Source: Cypionkella aquatica
GTDB lineage: Bacteria; Pseudomonadota; Alphaproteobacteria; Rhodobacterales; Rhodobacteraceae
NCBI RefSeq assembly: GCF_030161095.1
Contig: NZ_BSPP01000021.1
Coordinates: 28,773-92,772, forward strand
DNA: 64,000 bases
Reading direction: 5' to 3'
In this document: in pieces, positions 52,295 to 61,561 of the stretch
How positions within the stretch are numbered: the first letter of the stretch is position 1
Layout: the number at the start of each line of letters is the position of its first letter
Translations under genes and position numbers: made by a program
The notes under the pieces: model-generated
The model's input: only the letters and a program-made list of their open reading frames with translations
Told to the model about the DNA's origin: nothing
Databases searched by the model: none

Positions 52295-52890
52295 GCAAAT
52301 CTGTGGATGCGCAGAAGAAAACCGCGGCTTACCTTGCTGGTGTTGCTGCGCTGATGTTGTCTTTGTCTTTCGCGGCAGTGCCGTTTTATGACTGGTTTTG
52401 CCGGGTGACGGGCTATGCTGGCACCACATCGGTGGCCACAGCGGGCGCGGATGAGATTTTGGACCGCACGCTGAAAATCCGCTTTGATGCCTCGCTAGAG
52501 GCCGGGATGCCGTGGACGTTCCGCCCGATGGTGCCGTCGATGGAGCTGCGCATCGGCGAGACTGGGCTTGCGTTCTACGAGGCTTACAACCCGACCGATA
52601 AGCCGGTGGGCGGGCAAGCCAGCTATAATGTGACGCCGGATCAGTCGGGCGGCTATTTCACCAAGATCGAGTGTTTTTGCTTTACCGAGCAGATTTTGCA
52701 ACCGGGTGAACGGGTGCAGATGCCGGTGACTTTTTACGTTGATCCGTCGATTGTCGATGATCCGGAAGCCAGCAAGATCAAGGAAATCACCTTGTCTTAT
52801 ACGTTCCACGTCGCCGATATCCCGGAAAAGCAGGCTTCGCTGAAAGATGATCCTGCCCTTGCCGATACTGCCACCAAGGCTATAGAATAA
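52291..52890 (+). CDS. ctaG: Cytochrome c oxidase assembly protein CtaG (Cox11)
   Basis: CtaG delivers copper to the CuB site in subunit I. The 199-residue protein has one N-terminal membrane helix ([20 protein letters not shown]) followed by [15 protein letters not shown], and the copper-binding motif [16 protein letters not shown] near 128-143, which faces the periplasm. Length is usual. Start overlaps the previous stop by 4 nt, and ctaE follows after 26 nt. Confidence 0.95.
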   Translation: MSKSVDAQKKTAAYLAGVAALMLSLSFAAVPFYDWFCRVTGYAGTTSVATAGADEILDRTLKIRFDASLEAGMPWTFRPMVPSMELRIGETGLAFYEAYNPTDKPVGGQASYNVTPDQSGGYFTKIECFCFTEQILQPGERVQMPVTFYVDPSIVDDPEASKIKEITLSYTFHVADIPEKQASLKDDPALADTATKAIE

Positions 52891-52916
52891 AACTAAGAAA
52901 ACCGAGGGAACCCATC

Positions 52917-53723
52917 ATGGCCCACGCCAAGAACCACGACTACCACATTCTTCCGCCGTCGATCTGGCCGTTCTTCGGCTCGGTCAGCGCGTTCATCATG
53001 CTGTTCGGGTCGGTGCTGTGGATGCACGGCTCGCAGCCTTTCGTCGGGCTGATCGGCTTTGCGGGCGTGCTTTACACCATGTTCGCTTGGTGGTCGGAAG
53101 TTGTGCATGAGGGCCAGACGGGCGATCACACCCCAGTTGTGCGGATCGGGCTGCGCTATGGCTTCATCCTGTTCATCATGTCGGAAGTGATGTTCTTTTC
53201 GGCGTGGTTCTGGACGTTCTTCAAGCATGCGATGTATCCGATGGGGCCGATGACGCCGCTGGTGGATGGCGTTTGGCCGCCGGAAGGCATCGTTTTGTTC
53301 GACCCGTGGCACCTGCCGCTGATCAACACGCTGATCCTGCTGTGCTCGGGCTGTGCGGCGACTTGGGCGCACCACGCTTTGGTGCATGAGAATAACAACC
53401 GCGAAGCGATGAAGCAGGGACTTATCCTGTCCATCGCTTTGGGCATCCTGTTCACCTTCTTCCAAGCCTATGAATACAGCCACGCGGCCTTTGGCTTTGC
53501 TGGCAACATTTATGGGGCGACGTTCTTCATGGCGACCGGCTTTCATGGTTTCCATGTGGTGATCGGAACGATCTTTTTGGCGATCTGCCTGATCCGCACC
53601 TACAAGGGGCATTTCACGCCTGAACAGCATGTCGGCTTCGAGGCGGCGGCCTGGTATTGGCACTTTGTTGATGTGGTCTGGTTGTTCTTGTTTGCAGCCG
53701 TTTACATCTGGGGCGGCCACTAA
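52917..53723 (+). CDS. ctaE: Cytochrome c oxidase subunit III
   Basis: Subunit III stabilises the aa3 oxidase and its proton uptake. The 268-residue protein has seven hydrophobic segments and the family blocks [54 protein letters not shown] and [20 protein letters not shown]. Length and conserved residues are normal. A terminator follows and then surf1. Position after ctaG is standard for the group. Confidence 0.96.
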   Translation: MAHAKNHDYHILPPSIWPFFGSVSAFIMLFGSVLWMHGSQPFVGLIGFAGVLYTMFAWWSEVVHEGQTGDHTPVVRIGLRYGFILFIMSEVMFFSAWFWTFFKHAMYPMGPMTPLVDGVWPPEGIVLFDPWHLPLINTLILLCSGCAATWAHHALVHENNNREAMKQGLILSIALGILFTFFQAYEYSHAAFGFAGNIYGATFFMATGFHGFHVVIGTIFLAICLIRTYKGHFTPEQHVGFEAAAWYWHFVDVVWLFLFAAVYIWGGH

Positions 53724-53744
53724 GGTCTGAATACCAAGATAATG

Positions 53745-53766
53745 CGCGGGCCCGTCGTGGCCCGCG
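53745..53766 (+). terminator. Terminator after ctaE
   Basis: CGCGGGCC pairs with GGCCCGCG around CGTCGT and is followed by TCTTTCGTTCC. It lies 22 nt after the ctaE stop, and surf1 starts 23 nt past it, so it may be only partial. Confidence 0.6.
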
Positions 53767-53788
53767 TCTTTCGTTCCAAGGTTTGCTG

Positions 53789-54457
53789 ATGAAACTCCGT
53801 CTTATGTCTGCGCTGCTGCTGGGGTTGGCGGGTGTGGGTTTTCTGTGCAGCCTTGGCATCTGGCAGGTGTCGCGCATGTATGAAAAGCGCGTGCAGTTGG
53901 ATGAGATGACGGCGGGGATCTCTGAGCCTGCGGTGGTGGTGCCGAAGGTTTTGGACCCCGAGCGCGACCGCTACCGCCCGGTGATCGCCGCGGGGCGGTT
54001 CACCGGTGAGACGCTGTATGTGCTGTCGGGCCAGCCAATGGTGGGGGCCGGGGTGCAGGTGATCTCGGTTCTGCAAATGGCGGATGGGCGGCGTTTGCTG
54101 GTGGATCGCGGTTTTCTGACCGATGACGACAAGCATAAAGCGCTGCATGTGCGCGATGTGACGGTGCAGGGCAACTTGATGTGGCCGCGCGATTCCAATC
54201 AATATACTCCACCCCCCGATGCCAAAACCGGCCTGTGGTTTGCCCGCGATGCGGTGGCGATGGCGCAGATTTTGCACACAGAGCCGACATTTATTGTCGC
54301 TAGGGCGCCAACAGGTGACGGGATAGAGGCGATGCCGGTCGATACTTCGACTATCCCCAATGACCATTGGGGCTATGCGATCACTTGGTTTTCGCTGGCG
54401 TTCGTGTGGGCGGTGATGACAGCAGCGCTGGTCTGGCGTATCAGGCGGCAAATCTAG
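53789..54457 (+). CDS. SURF1-family heme A/oxidase assembly protein
   Basis: Surf1 (Shy1) helps insert heme A into oxidase subunit I. The 222-residue protein has two membrane helices, one N-terminal (LMSALLLGLAGVGFLCSLGI) and one C-terminal (AITWFSLAFVWAVMTAALVW), around a periplasmic domain with YRPVIAAGRFTGETLYVL and DRGFLTDDD. The GIWQVSRM segment after the first helix is the family hallmark. ATG 53789 was chosen over the upstream TTG at 53783. It follows ctaE and precedes thrC by 9 nt. Confidence 0.92.
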   Translation: MKLRLMSALLLGLAGVGFLCSLGIWQVSRMYEKRVQLDEMTAGISEPAVVVPKVLDPERDRYRPVIAAGRFTGETLYVLSGQPMVGAGVQVISVLQMADGRRLLVDRGFLTDDDKHKALHVRDVTVQGNLMWPRDSNQYTPPPDAKTGLWFARDAVAMAQILHTEPTFIVARAPTGDGIEAMPVDTSTIPNDHWGYAITWFSLAFVWAVMTAALVWRIRRQI

Positions 54458-54466
54458 GGGGAAACG

Positions 54467-55852
54467 ATGCGGTATATCTCAACGCGGGGACAGGCTCCGG
54501 TTCTGAATTTCAGCGAAGCGATGATGACGGGCCTGGCGCGCGATGGCGGGCTTTATGTGCCGGAAGTGGTGCCGGTGTTGTCGAAGGCTGAGATTTCGGC
54601 GATGGCTGGTCTGTCTTATGAGGATGTCGCGTTTCGGGTGATGCGGCCGTATCTGGGATCGACTTTCACGGATGCAGAATTCAAGGGGTTGATTGCCAAG
54701 GCATATGCCGGCTTTAGCCATGCGGCGCGCGCGCCTTTGGTGCAGCTGGGGCCGAACCATTTCTTGTTGGAGCTGTTTCACGGCCCGACTTTGGCGTTCA
54801 AAGACTTTGCCATGCAGTTGATCGGGCAGATGATGCAGGCGGCTTTGGCCAAGACCGGCGATCGGATCACCATTGTTGGCGCGACAAGCGGCGATACCGG
54901 GTCGGCGGCGATGGAGGCGTTTCGGGGTCTGGCGAATGTCGATCTGTTCATTCTGTATCCGCATGGCCGGGTCAGTGATGTGCAGCGGTGCCAGATGACG
55001 ACGCCTGCCGAGGCGAATGTCTATGCCTTGGCGATGGACGGCGATTTTGACAATTGTCAGGCCCGCGTGAAGGATATGTTCAACGATTTTGCTTTCCGTG
55101 ATGGCGTGCGGCTGGCGGGGGTGAACAGCATCAACTGGGCGCGAGTACTGGCGCAGGTGGTGTATTATTTCTACGCGGCGGTGGCTTTGGGTGCGCCGGA
55201 GCGCTCGGTCAGCTTCACCGTGCCGACAGGGAATTTCGGTGACATTTTCGCGGGCTATATCGCGCGCAAGATGGGCTTGCCGATTGAGCAGCTGGTGATC
55301 GCAACCAACCAGAACGACATTCTGAACCGGGCGATGAAGACCGGGGATTATGTGCAGAACGGGGTGACGGCTTCGATCAGTCCGTCGATGGATATTCAAG
55401 TCTCGTCTAACTTTGAGCGGGCATTGTTCGATGCTTACGGGCGCGATGGGGCGGCGATTTCGGCTTTGATGGACGAATTGAAAGCGGGCGGTTTCCATAT
55501 TTCGCAAGGTGCGATGGGGATGCTGCGCGAGACGTTTGCTTCGGGGCGCTGTTCGGAAGCCGAAACGCTTGCCACCATCACCCGCGCTTTTGCCGAGACG
55601 GGCGAAGTTCTCTGCCCTCATTCCGCCGTTGGGGTGAAGGTGGCCGAGGAAAATCTGGGCGCCGCGCCGATGATCACGCTGGCCACAGCGCATCCTGCGA
55701 AGTTCCCTGATGCGGTGGAATCCGCGATGGGCGTGCGGCCAAACTTGCCGCCGCGCATGGCAGACTTGTTTGACCGCCCGGAACGTGTCACCCGTGTTCC
55801 GAATGATCTGGGCGCGCTGCAGGCCCTGATCCGCGAAAGGATTGCCCGTTGA
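54467..55852 (+). CDS. thrC: Threonine synthase
   Basis: ThrC converts O-phosphohomoserine to threonine with PLP. The 461-residue protein starts MRYISTRGQAPVLNFSEAMM, has the PLP lysine in FHGPTLAFKDFAMQLIGQMM (about 112), the phosphate loop ATSGDTGSAAMEAF and the later VPTGNFGDIFAGYIA. Length fits the alphaproteobacterial/yeast-like class. It lies 9 nt after surf1 and overlaps the M16 peptidase by 4 nt. With lysC and metZ it covers three aspartate-family branches in the window. Confidence 0.96.
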   Translation: MRYISTRGQAPVLNFSEAMMTGLARDGGLYVPEVVPVLSKAEISAMAGLSYEDVAFRVMRPYLGSTFTDAEFKGLIAKAYAGFSHAARAPLVQLGPNHFLLELFHGPTLAFKDFAMQLIGQMMQAALAKTGDRITIVGATSGDTGSAAMEAFRGLANVDLFILYPHGRVSDVQRCQMTTPAEANVYALAMDGDFDNCQARVKDMFNDFAFRDGVRLAGVNSINWARVLAQVVYYFYAAVALGAPERSVSFTVPTGNFGDIFAGYIARKMGLPIEQLVIATNQNDILNRAMKTGDYVQNGVTASISPSMDIQVSSNFERALFDAYGRDGAAISALMDELKAGGFHISQGAMGMLRETFASGRCSEAETLATITRAFAETGEVLCPHSAVGVKVAEENLGAAPMITLATAHPAKFPDAVESAMGVRPNLPPRMADLFDRPERVTRVPNDLGALQALIRERIAR

Positions 55853-57108
55853 CACTTCGCCTGACCACTCTGCCCAATGGGTTCCGCATCGTCACCGAAC
55901 ATATGCCGGGGCTGCTGTCAGCCAGCGCCGGGATTTGGGTGATGGCGGGCGGGCGGCACGAGCGGCCAGAGCAAAACGGCATCGCGCATTTTCTGGAGCA
56001 TATGGCCTTCAAGGGCACCAAGCGGCGGACTTCGTTGCAGATCGCTGAAGAGATTGAGGATGTTGGCGGTTACATCAACGCCTATACCAGCCGTGAGATG
56101 ACCGCCTATTATGCGCGGGTGCTTGAGGCCGATGTCGGTTTGGCGCTGGATGTGATTGGCGATATTGTGCTGAACCCGGCCTTTGACAAAAAGGAAATCG
56201 AGGTTGAGCGGCATGTGATCTTGCAGGAAATCGGGCAGGCATTGGATACGCCCGATGATATCGTGTTCGATTGGCTGCAAGAGGCGTCTTATCCGGATCA
56301 GGCGTTTGGCCGCACGATTCTGGGGCCGGAAGAGCGGGTTTCTTCGTTCAACCGCAAGGATTTGCAGGGTTTCGTGGCTGAGCATTACGGGCCGGGGCAG
56401 ATGATACTCGCTGCCGCTGGCGCGGTCGATCACGATGCGATTGTGAAGCAAGCCGAGGCGATGTTTGGCAGCATGAAGGCCAAACCTGCGACGACTTTCC
56501 AAGCGGCGCGTTTCAAGGGATCGGAGCGCCGCGAGGTGAAGGATCTGGAGCAGGTGCATTTCGCGATGGCGTTTGACGCACCCGGCTATCGGCACCCGGA
56601 CGTCTATACCGCGCAGGTCTATGCGATGACGATGGGCGGTGGCATGTCGAGCCGCTTGTTCCAGAAGGTGCGGGAAGAACGCGGGTTGTGCTATTCGATC
56701 TTCGCGCAGTCGGGGGCGTATGAGGATGCCGGACAGATCACTTTGTATGCGGGGACGTCAGCCGAGGAAATTGGCGAGCTGACCCAGATCACCATGGACG
56801 AGTTGAAGCGCGCGGCGGATGATATGTCCGAGGCCGAGGTGGCGCGGGCGCGCACGCAGATCAAGGCGGGGATGCTGATGGGGCTGGAAAGCCCCTCCAG
56901 CCGCGCTGAACGCATCGCGCGGTTGCTGGCGATTTATGACCGGGTGCCGGGCGTGGATGAGGCTGTCGCCCGGATTGACGCGGTGACGGTGGCCGATGTG
57001 CGGCGCTATGCGGGCGATTTGGCGGGCGCTGATGCGGCGCTGGCTTTGTATGGCCCGGTCGAAGCCGCCCCCTCGTTAGAGGATATTCGCAAGCGTTTGG
57101 CGGCATAA
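55849..57108 (+). CDS. M16-family zinc peptidase
   Basis: The 419-residue protein has the inverted zinc motif HFLEH within NGIAHFLEHMAFKGTKRRTS (about 46-65), with Glu farther down in EVERHVILQEIGQALDTP. That set is typical of M16 processing-peptidase-like enzymes (mpp/PqqL/YmxG group). The bacterial substrate is not known. It starts with TTG overlapping the thrC stop (TTGA), so it is coupled to thrC, a layout common in Rhodobacterales. No signal peptide, so it should act in the cytosol. Confidence 0.92.
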   Translation: MTLRLTTLPNGFRIVTEHMPGLLSASAGIWVMAGGRHERPEQNGIAHFLEHMAFKGTKRRTSLQIAEEIEDVGGYINAYTSREMTAYYARVLEADVGLALDVIGDIVLNPAFDKKEIEVERHVILQEIGQALDTPDDIVFDWLQEASYPDQAFGRTILGPEERVSSFNRKDLQGFVAEHYGPGQMILAAAGAVDHDAIVKQAEAMFGSMKAKPATTFQAARFKGSERREVKDLEQVHFAMAFDAPGYRHPDVYTAQVYAMTMGGGMSSRLFQKVREERGLCYSIFAQSGAYEDAGQITLYAGTSAEEIGELTQITMDELKRAADDMSEAEVARARTQIKAGMLMGLESPSSRAERIARLLAIYDRVPGVDEAVARIDAVTVADVRRYAGDLAGADAALALYGPVEAAPSLEDIRKRLAA

Positions 57109-57692
57109 TGCTGTCGTTTCGCCGCCGCCCCACGGTTGAGACCGAGCGTATGACGCTGCGGCTGCCGGTGCATGCGGATTACCGGGCTTGGGCAGGTCTG
57201 CGCGAAGCCTCGATCGAGCATCTGCGACCATGGGAGCCGGTTTGGGCGCATGACCATTTGTCGCGCAAGGCGTTTACCAATCGGGTGTATTGGGCGGGGC
57301 GGGCCGAACAGACTGGCACCGCCTTGCCGATGCTGATGTTCCGGCGTGAGGACAATCAATTGCTGGGCGCGGTGACGCTGGACAACATCCGCCGCGGCCC
57401 GGTGCAGGCTGGCACGATGGGCTATTGGATCGGGGCGGATTTTGCGCGGCGGGGTTATATGAAGGAAGCGGTGCAGGCTTTGGTGCATTTTTCCTTTGCG
57501 CAGCTGGACCTTTCCCGGATCGAAAGCGCGTGTTTGCCGGAAAATATCGCCTCGCGTGGGGTGCTGGAGAAATCCGGCTTCAAATACGAGGGCGTTGCGC
57601 AATCTTATTTGCAAATCAACGGGCGCTGGCGGAACCATGTGCTATACGCCAACTTACGGAACGACCGGCGTGGTCGCACGGACGTAGGATAG
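57108..57692 (+). CDS. RimJ/RimL-type GNAT acetyltransferase
   Basis: The 194-residue protein has the RimJ/L GNAT pattern: TVETERMTLRLPVHADYRAW near the N-terminus, GTMGYWIGADFARRGYMKEA (acetyl-CoA loop, about 104-123) and LPENIASRGVLEKSGFKYEG. RimJ acetylates ribosomal protein S5 at its N-terminus in E. coli, but relatives have other targets. Its ATG overlaps the M16 stop by one base (TAATG), so it belongs to the thrC transcript. Confidence 0.87.
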   Translation: MLSFRRRPTVETERMTLRLPVHADYRAWAGLREASIEHLRPWEPVWAHDHLSRKAFTNRVYWAGRAEQTGTALPMLMFRREDNQLLGAVTLDNIRRGPVQAGTMGYWIGADFARRGYMKEAVQALVHFSFAQLDLSRIESACLPENIASRGVLEKSGFKYEGVAQSYLQINGRWRNHVLYANLRNDRRGRTDVG

Positions 57693-57753
57693 ACCGCTGT
57701 TTCGCAGGGGTAGCCCTACGCCGGAGCGGGTGGGGTCTGATGTGGAGATCCCC

Positions 57754-58299
57754 ATGAGCGAAGTCAAAGTCCTGCTGTTGCGCGGCGTCAATGTGGCCGG
57801 AGCGAACCGCCTGCCGATGCCAGAGTTTCGGCAAATGCTGCTGGAACAAGGGCTTCAGCAAGTCCACACCCATCTGCAAAGCGGCAATGTGGTCTATCTT
57901 GATCCGGGCGTGGAGGGGGTCGAGTCGAAGATAACGGCCGCGATGAAGCAGCGTTTCGGTTTTGCGCCGCCGATGTTTGTGATGACGCTGGCCGAATATG
58001 ACGCGATCCTGAAGGCCAACCCCTACAAGGCGCAGGGGGCTGCGGATGGGGCTGCGGTGCATACCTATTTCCTCGCCAGCCCAGCCTCGGCCAGTGCTGT
58101 TGCCGCTTTGTCGGCGCATGCGGCGAATGGGGAGCAAATCTTGTTTACTGACAAGGCGGTTTATCTGCTAGCTCCGAACGGGATTGGCCGATCTGTGCTG
58201 GCGATCAAGCTGGAAAGCGGTTTGACCATGGTGAAAACGGCGCGCAACCAGACCTCGACCACCGCGATTGCGACCTTGGCGCGCACGATTACTGTTTGA
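57754..58299 (+). CDS. DUF1697 protein
   Basis: The 181-residue protein starts MSEVKVLLLRGVNVAGANRL and continues MPEFRQMLLEQGL and THLQSGNVVYLDPG, the clear DUF1697 pattern, ending with LTMVKTARNQTSTTAIATLA. The family is small, cytosolic and uncharacterised; a ferredoxin-like fold is known from a structure. The start at 57754 was chosen over 57730. It precedes the FAD-linked oxidase gene with 15 nt between, likely one transcript. Confidence 0.88.
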   Translation: MSEVKVLLLRGVNVAGANRLPMPEFRQMLLEQGLQQVHTHLQSGNVVYLDPGVEGVESKITAAMKQRFGFAPPMFVMTLAEYDAILKANPYKAQGAADGAAVHTYFLASPASASAVAALSAHAANGEQILFTDKAVYLLAPNGIGRSVLAIKLESGLTMVKTARNQTSTTAIATLARTITV

Positions 58300-58314
58300 A
58301 ATTTGCGAGACTTG

Positions 58315-59730
58315 ATGATGCTGAACCCTGCCGATACCGCCTTTGTCGACCATCTGCGCGGGCTGTTGCCCGAAGGCAGCCTGCATGCGCCCGAGCCGCG
58401 CTATCTGGAAGAGCCGCGCGGACGTTGGCAGGGTCTGGCGGGGGCGGTAGCGCTGCCTCGGACGGTGGACGAGGTGGCGGTGATCGTGCGGGCTTGCGCG
58501 GAAGCGCGCGTTGGGCTGGTGCCTTGGGGTGGCGGCACGGGCTTGGTCGGCGGACAGTTGATGTCAGAGGGACCTGCGCCGCTGGTGTTGTCACTGGAGC
58601 GGATGGCGGCGGTGCGCGGGGTTTACCCGGATGAAAATGTGTTGGTGGTCGAGGCCGGGATGATCCTCGCCGATGTGCAGCGTCATGCAAGCGCAGCGGG
58701 GCGGGTGTTTCCGCTGGCTTTGGCATCAGAAGGCACCTGTCGCATTGGCGGCAATTTGTCGACCAATGCCGGGGGCTTGAACGTCTTGCGTTACGGCAAT
58801 GCGCGCGATCTGTGTCTGGGGATCGAGGCAGTTTTGCCGGATGGAAGCGTTTTCAATGGCTTGAAGCGTTTGCGCAAAGATAACACCGGCTATGATCTGC
58901 GGCATTTGCTGATCGGGGCCGAGGGGACTTTGGGCGTGATCACCGCCGCTAGTCTGCGGCTGTTCCCACAGCCTCAGGTGGTTGGCACGGCGCTTTTGGC
59001 GGTGGAAAGCCCTGCGGCTGCGTTAAAGCTGCTGGCTTTGGCGCAAGAGCGGTTGTCGGGCATGGTCAGCGCGTTCGAGTTGATCGGGCGGATGGGGCTG
59101 GAGTTTCTGGCCGAGAAAATTCCCGAGGTGAAATCGCCGATTGGCATGGCGGAGTGGCTGGTGCTGATCGAGATTGGCCTGCCAGCCGGTTTTGGCAGTG
59201 CAGAAGATCATCTGAGCGGGCTGTTTGAGGCAGGGCTCGCGGCGGGTCTGGTGTCAGATGGGGTGATTGCGGCATCCGAAGGCCAGCGTGCCGGGCTGTG
59301 GCGGATTCGCGAGGCGATCCCGGAAGCCAACCGGATGATCGGTGCGGTCAGCAGCCATGATATCTCGGTGCCGTTGGGCATGGTGGCCGAGTTCATCGCC
59401 AAGGGCGGGCCAAGGCTGGCGGCTTTGGGTGATTTCCGGGTGAATTGCTTTGGTCATTTGGGCGACGGCAATCTGCACTACAATGTGTTCCCGGCATTCG
59501 GGCGCAGCCGGAAAGACTACGAGCATCTGCGCGATGCGGTGAAAACCTGCGTGCATGATCTTGTGGCCGAGCTGGATGGCTCGATGTCCGCCGAGCATGG
59601 TTTGGGGCGGCTGAAGGTCGATGATCTGGAGCGCTATGGTGATCCGGGCAAGATTGCTGCGATGCGGGCGATCAAGGCGGCGCTGGATCCGTTGGGCATT
59701 ATGAATCCGGGGGCGGTGCTGCGCGCGTAA
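58315..59730 (+). CDS. FAD-linked oxidase (D-2-hydroxyacid/D-lactate dehydrogenase-like)
   Basis: The 471-residue protein has a PP-loop FAD-binding domain (VGLVPWGGGTGLVGGQ, GGNLSTNAGGLNVLRYGNAR, IGAEGTLGVITAASLRLFPQ) and a C-terminal FAD-oxidase domain with NCFGHLGDGNLHYNV (metal/His site) and GSMSAEHGLGRLK. This set is typical of the GlcD / D-2-hydroxyglutarate dehydrogenase group, which oxidises D-2-hydroxyacids and passes electrons on. The exact substrate cannot be chosen from sequence. ATG 58315 is taken; 58318 and TTG 58303 are alternatives. Confidence 0.88.
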   Translation: MMLNPADTAFVDHLRGLLPEGSLHAPEPRYLEEPRGRWQGLAGAVALPRTVDEVAVIVRACAEARVGLVPWGGGTGLVGGQLMSEGPAPLVLSLERMAAVRGVYPDENVLVVEAGMILADVQRHASAAGRVFPLALASEGTCRIGGNLSTNAGGLNVLRYGNARDLCLGIEAVLPDGSVFNGLKRLRKDNTGYDLRHLLIGAEGTLGVITAASLRLFPQPQVVGTALLAVESPAAALKLLALAQERLSGMVSAFELIGRMGLEFLAEKIPEVKSPIGMAEWLVLIEIGLPAGFGSAEDHLSGLFEAGLAAGLVSDGVIAASEGQRAGLWRIREAIPEANRMIGAVSSHDISVPLGMVAEFIAKGGPRLAALGDFRVNCFGHLGDGNLHYNVFPAFGRSRKDYEHLRDAVKTCVHDLVAELDGSMSAEHGLGRLKVDDLERYGDPGKIAAMRAIKAALDPLGIMNPGAVLRA

Positions 59731-59829
59731 GGCGGCAGCGGCGGAAATCGGCCATCTGATGCGGGGCGTCGGAACGTATCGCGGATTTGGCGGTTGCTTT
59801 GGTATCATCGCGAACCAGGAGGACCAATC

Positions 59830-60222
59830 ATGAGCTATATCCAAGGATTTCTGATCGCAGTGCCGAAGGCCAAAAAGCAGGCCTATATCGACTCGGCGCG
59901 GGCGGCGGCACCGATCTTTAAGGAATACGGTGCGCTGCGTGTGGTCGAGGCGTGGAGCGAGACGATTGCCGACGGAAAAGTCACCGACTTCAAGCGTGCC
60001 GTTCTGGCGACGGCTGATGAAGCGGTGGTGTTTTCGTGGATCGAATGGCCAGATCAGCAGACCTATGAAGCGGCCTCGGCGAAAATGCAGACCGACGCGC
60101 GTTGGAACGACATGCCCGAGATGCCGTTTGACGGCCAGCGCATGGTTTGGGGCGGGTTTGAGCCAATCTTTGACACCCAAAGCGAGCAAAATCAGACGTC
60201 AGGTTTTGCAAGTTCATCCTGA
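59830..60222 (+). CDS. DUF1428 protein
   Basis: The 130-residue product shows the DUF1428 pattern: MSYIQGFLIAVPKAKKQAYI, YGALRVVEAWSETIADGKVT, then VFSWIEWPDQQTYEAASAKM and MPFDGQRMVWGGFEPIFD. The family has a dimeric alpha/beta barrel-like (ABM-related) fold and no known reaction. An AGGAGG-type site lies just before the ATG. It is monocistronic, with an inverted repeat after the stop and convergent apt beyond. Confidence 0.9.
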   Translation: MSYIQGFLIAVPKAKKQAYIDSARAAAPIFKEYGALRVVEAWSETIADGKVTDFKRAVLATADEAVVFSWIEWPDQQTYEAASAKMQTDARWNDMPEMPFDGQRMVWGGFEPIFDTQSEQNQTSGFASSS

Positions 60223-60232
60223 TCATAAGAAA

Positions 60233-60258
60233 CGCCCTGCCGGAAAACCGACAGGGCG
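60233..60258 (+). terminator. Hairpin after the DUF1428 gene
   Basis: CGCCCTG pairs with CAGGGCG around an A-rich 12-nt loop, 10 nt after the stop. The following sequence is G/T-rich without a clean U-run. Confidence 0.5.
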
Positions 60259-60402
60259 CTGGGGTTGGGTGGGTCACGTGTTGCAAGCAGCGTCACCCTA
60301 AGGCTGGGTAGGCCTTAGTAGGTTTGGTTTAGAATGATTCGGTAAACAGGCCGTTAACGCTGACGCGGGTTTCGATCTGGCAGGCGATCTCGCCCTAAGC
60401 AG

Positions 60403-60427
60403 GAGGCCCCGGATCAAGTCCGGGGCG
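60403..60427. repeat. Second copy of the CCCCGGATCAAGTCCGGGG element
   Basis: These 25 nt are identical to 8796-8820, one arm of the 32-nt inverted repeat there. The copy lies between the convergent DUF1428 and apt genes. Confidence 0.7.
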
Positions 60428-60458
60428 ACTTGGGTTGAGTTCGGTGGTTGGGTTCAGT

Positions 60459-60989
60459 TTACAGCCCCTCAAACGCACAAAGCGCGTGCACGTCCATGCC
60501 CATGGCTTCCAGCTTTTTGCGGCCACCCAGATCGGGCAGATCGACCACAAAGGCGCAGCCGATCACTTGCGCGCCCAAGCGTTCAATCAATTTGATACCC
60601 GCCTCGGCGGTGCCGCCCGTGGCCAGCAAATCATCGACCAGCAGCACCTTTTCACCCGGTTGCATGGCGTCGTCATGGACCTCGACCACCGCCTCGCCAT
60701 ATTCCAGCGTATAGGCTTGGGCGATGGTTTGCCCCGGCAGTTTGCCTTTTTTGCGGATCGGCACGAAGCCTGTGGAAAGCTGGTGCGCAACAGCGCCGCC
60801 AATGATGAAACCACGCGCCTCTAGCCCGACGACCTTGTCAATCCGCATCCCGGCATAGGGGGCAAGCAGTTGGTCGACGCACATGCGAAAGCCGCGCGGA
60901 TCGGCGAACAGGGTGGTGACATCGCGGAACAGGATGCCTTCATGCGGGAAGTCGACGATGGTGCGGATATAGTCTTTGACGGTTTTCAT
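60459..60989 (-). CDS. apt: Adenine phosphoribosyltransferase
   Basis: Apt salvages adenine to AMP with PRPP. The 176-residue protein has [37 protein letters not shown] and the PRPP motif [17 protein letters not shown] (about 118-134). Length is normal. ATG 60989 has AAGGGA about 8 nt before it; 60992 is the alternative. It ends a minus-strand group led by mtnP, whose product, adenine, is the Apt substrate, so the two work in one salvage route. Confidence 0.96.
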   Translation of the reverse strand: MKTVKDYIRTIVDFPHEGILFRDVTTLFADPRGFRMCVDQLLAPYAGMRIDKVVGLEARGFIIGGAVAHQLSTGFVPIRKKGKLPGQTIAQAYTLEYGEAVVEVHDDAMQPGEKVLLVDDLLATGGTAEAGIKLIERLGAQVIGCAFVVDLPDLGGRKKLEAMGMDVHALCAFEGL

Positions 60990-60999
60990 CATTTTTCCC

Positions 61000-61470
61000 T
61001 TAGAACCCGGGTCTGTTTACCATCAGCCAGAACACCGCGACAAGGGCGGCAAAGGCGGGCCAGCCCAAGGCGAACCAGATGCGGTAATAGCGATGGGCGC
61101 GGTGGGGCAGGGGCATGTTGCTGGCAAGCGCTGCGGCTGCCATATCGCGGATGCGCAGTTGCAGGATCACCACTGGGGCCCAGCACAGGAAGGCGAGCAT
61201 ATAGAGCGCGTATGTGGCCAGCAGCCACGGCTCGGTCAGATCATAGCCGGCAAGGTGGATCAGCCAGAGGCCGCTCAAAGGTTGGATCACCCCTGCGGGC
61301 GTGGTGAAAATCCAATCGGCGATAACAACGCCAGAGGCGACAGAATGGATGGTTTCAACTTTGCCGGTGCGCATGGCCCAGACCATTTGAAACGCAGTGC
61401 CCATACCGGTACCGAACAGCACGGTTGACGATAAGATGTGCAGCCAGCGGGCGGTCAGATATGGGTCCAT
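61000..61470 (-). CDS. DUF2269 integral membrane protein
   Basis: The 156-residue protein has four hydrophobic segments with [20 protein letters not shown] at the start and a [25 protein letters not shown] end. It fits the DUF2269 family of predicted integral membrane proteins. Several His residues in or near helices (WLHILSS) could bind a cofactor, but this is speculation. The start at 61470 is used, since the 13-residue longer form adds no hydrophobic part. apt starts 11 nt after its stop, so the two are co-transcribed. Confidence 0.75.
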   Translation of the reverse strand: MDPYLTARWLHILSSTVLFGTGMGTAFQMVWAMRTGKVETIHSVASGVVIADWIFTTPAGVIQPLSGLWLIHLAGYDLTEPWLLATYALYMLAFLCWAPVVILQLRIRDMAAAALASNMPLPHRAHRYYRIWFALGWPAFAALVAVFWLMVNRPGF

Positions 61471-61561
61471 CACAGGGCTTTGCGTTTTTTCCAAACAAGA
61501 AAGCAACATTTTTCGCCTCGATCCTTGAGGGAAATGTGTTTCAAGACAAAGGCAGGCCGCC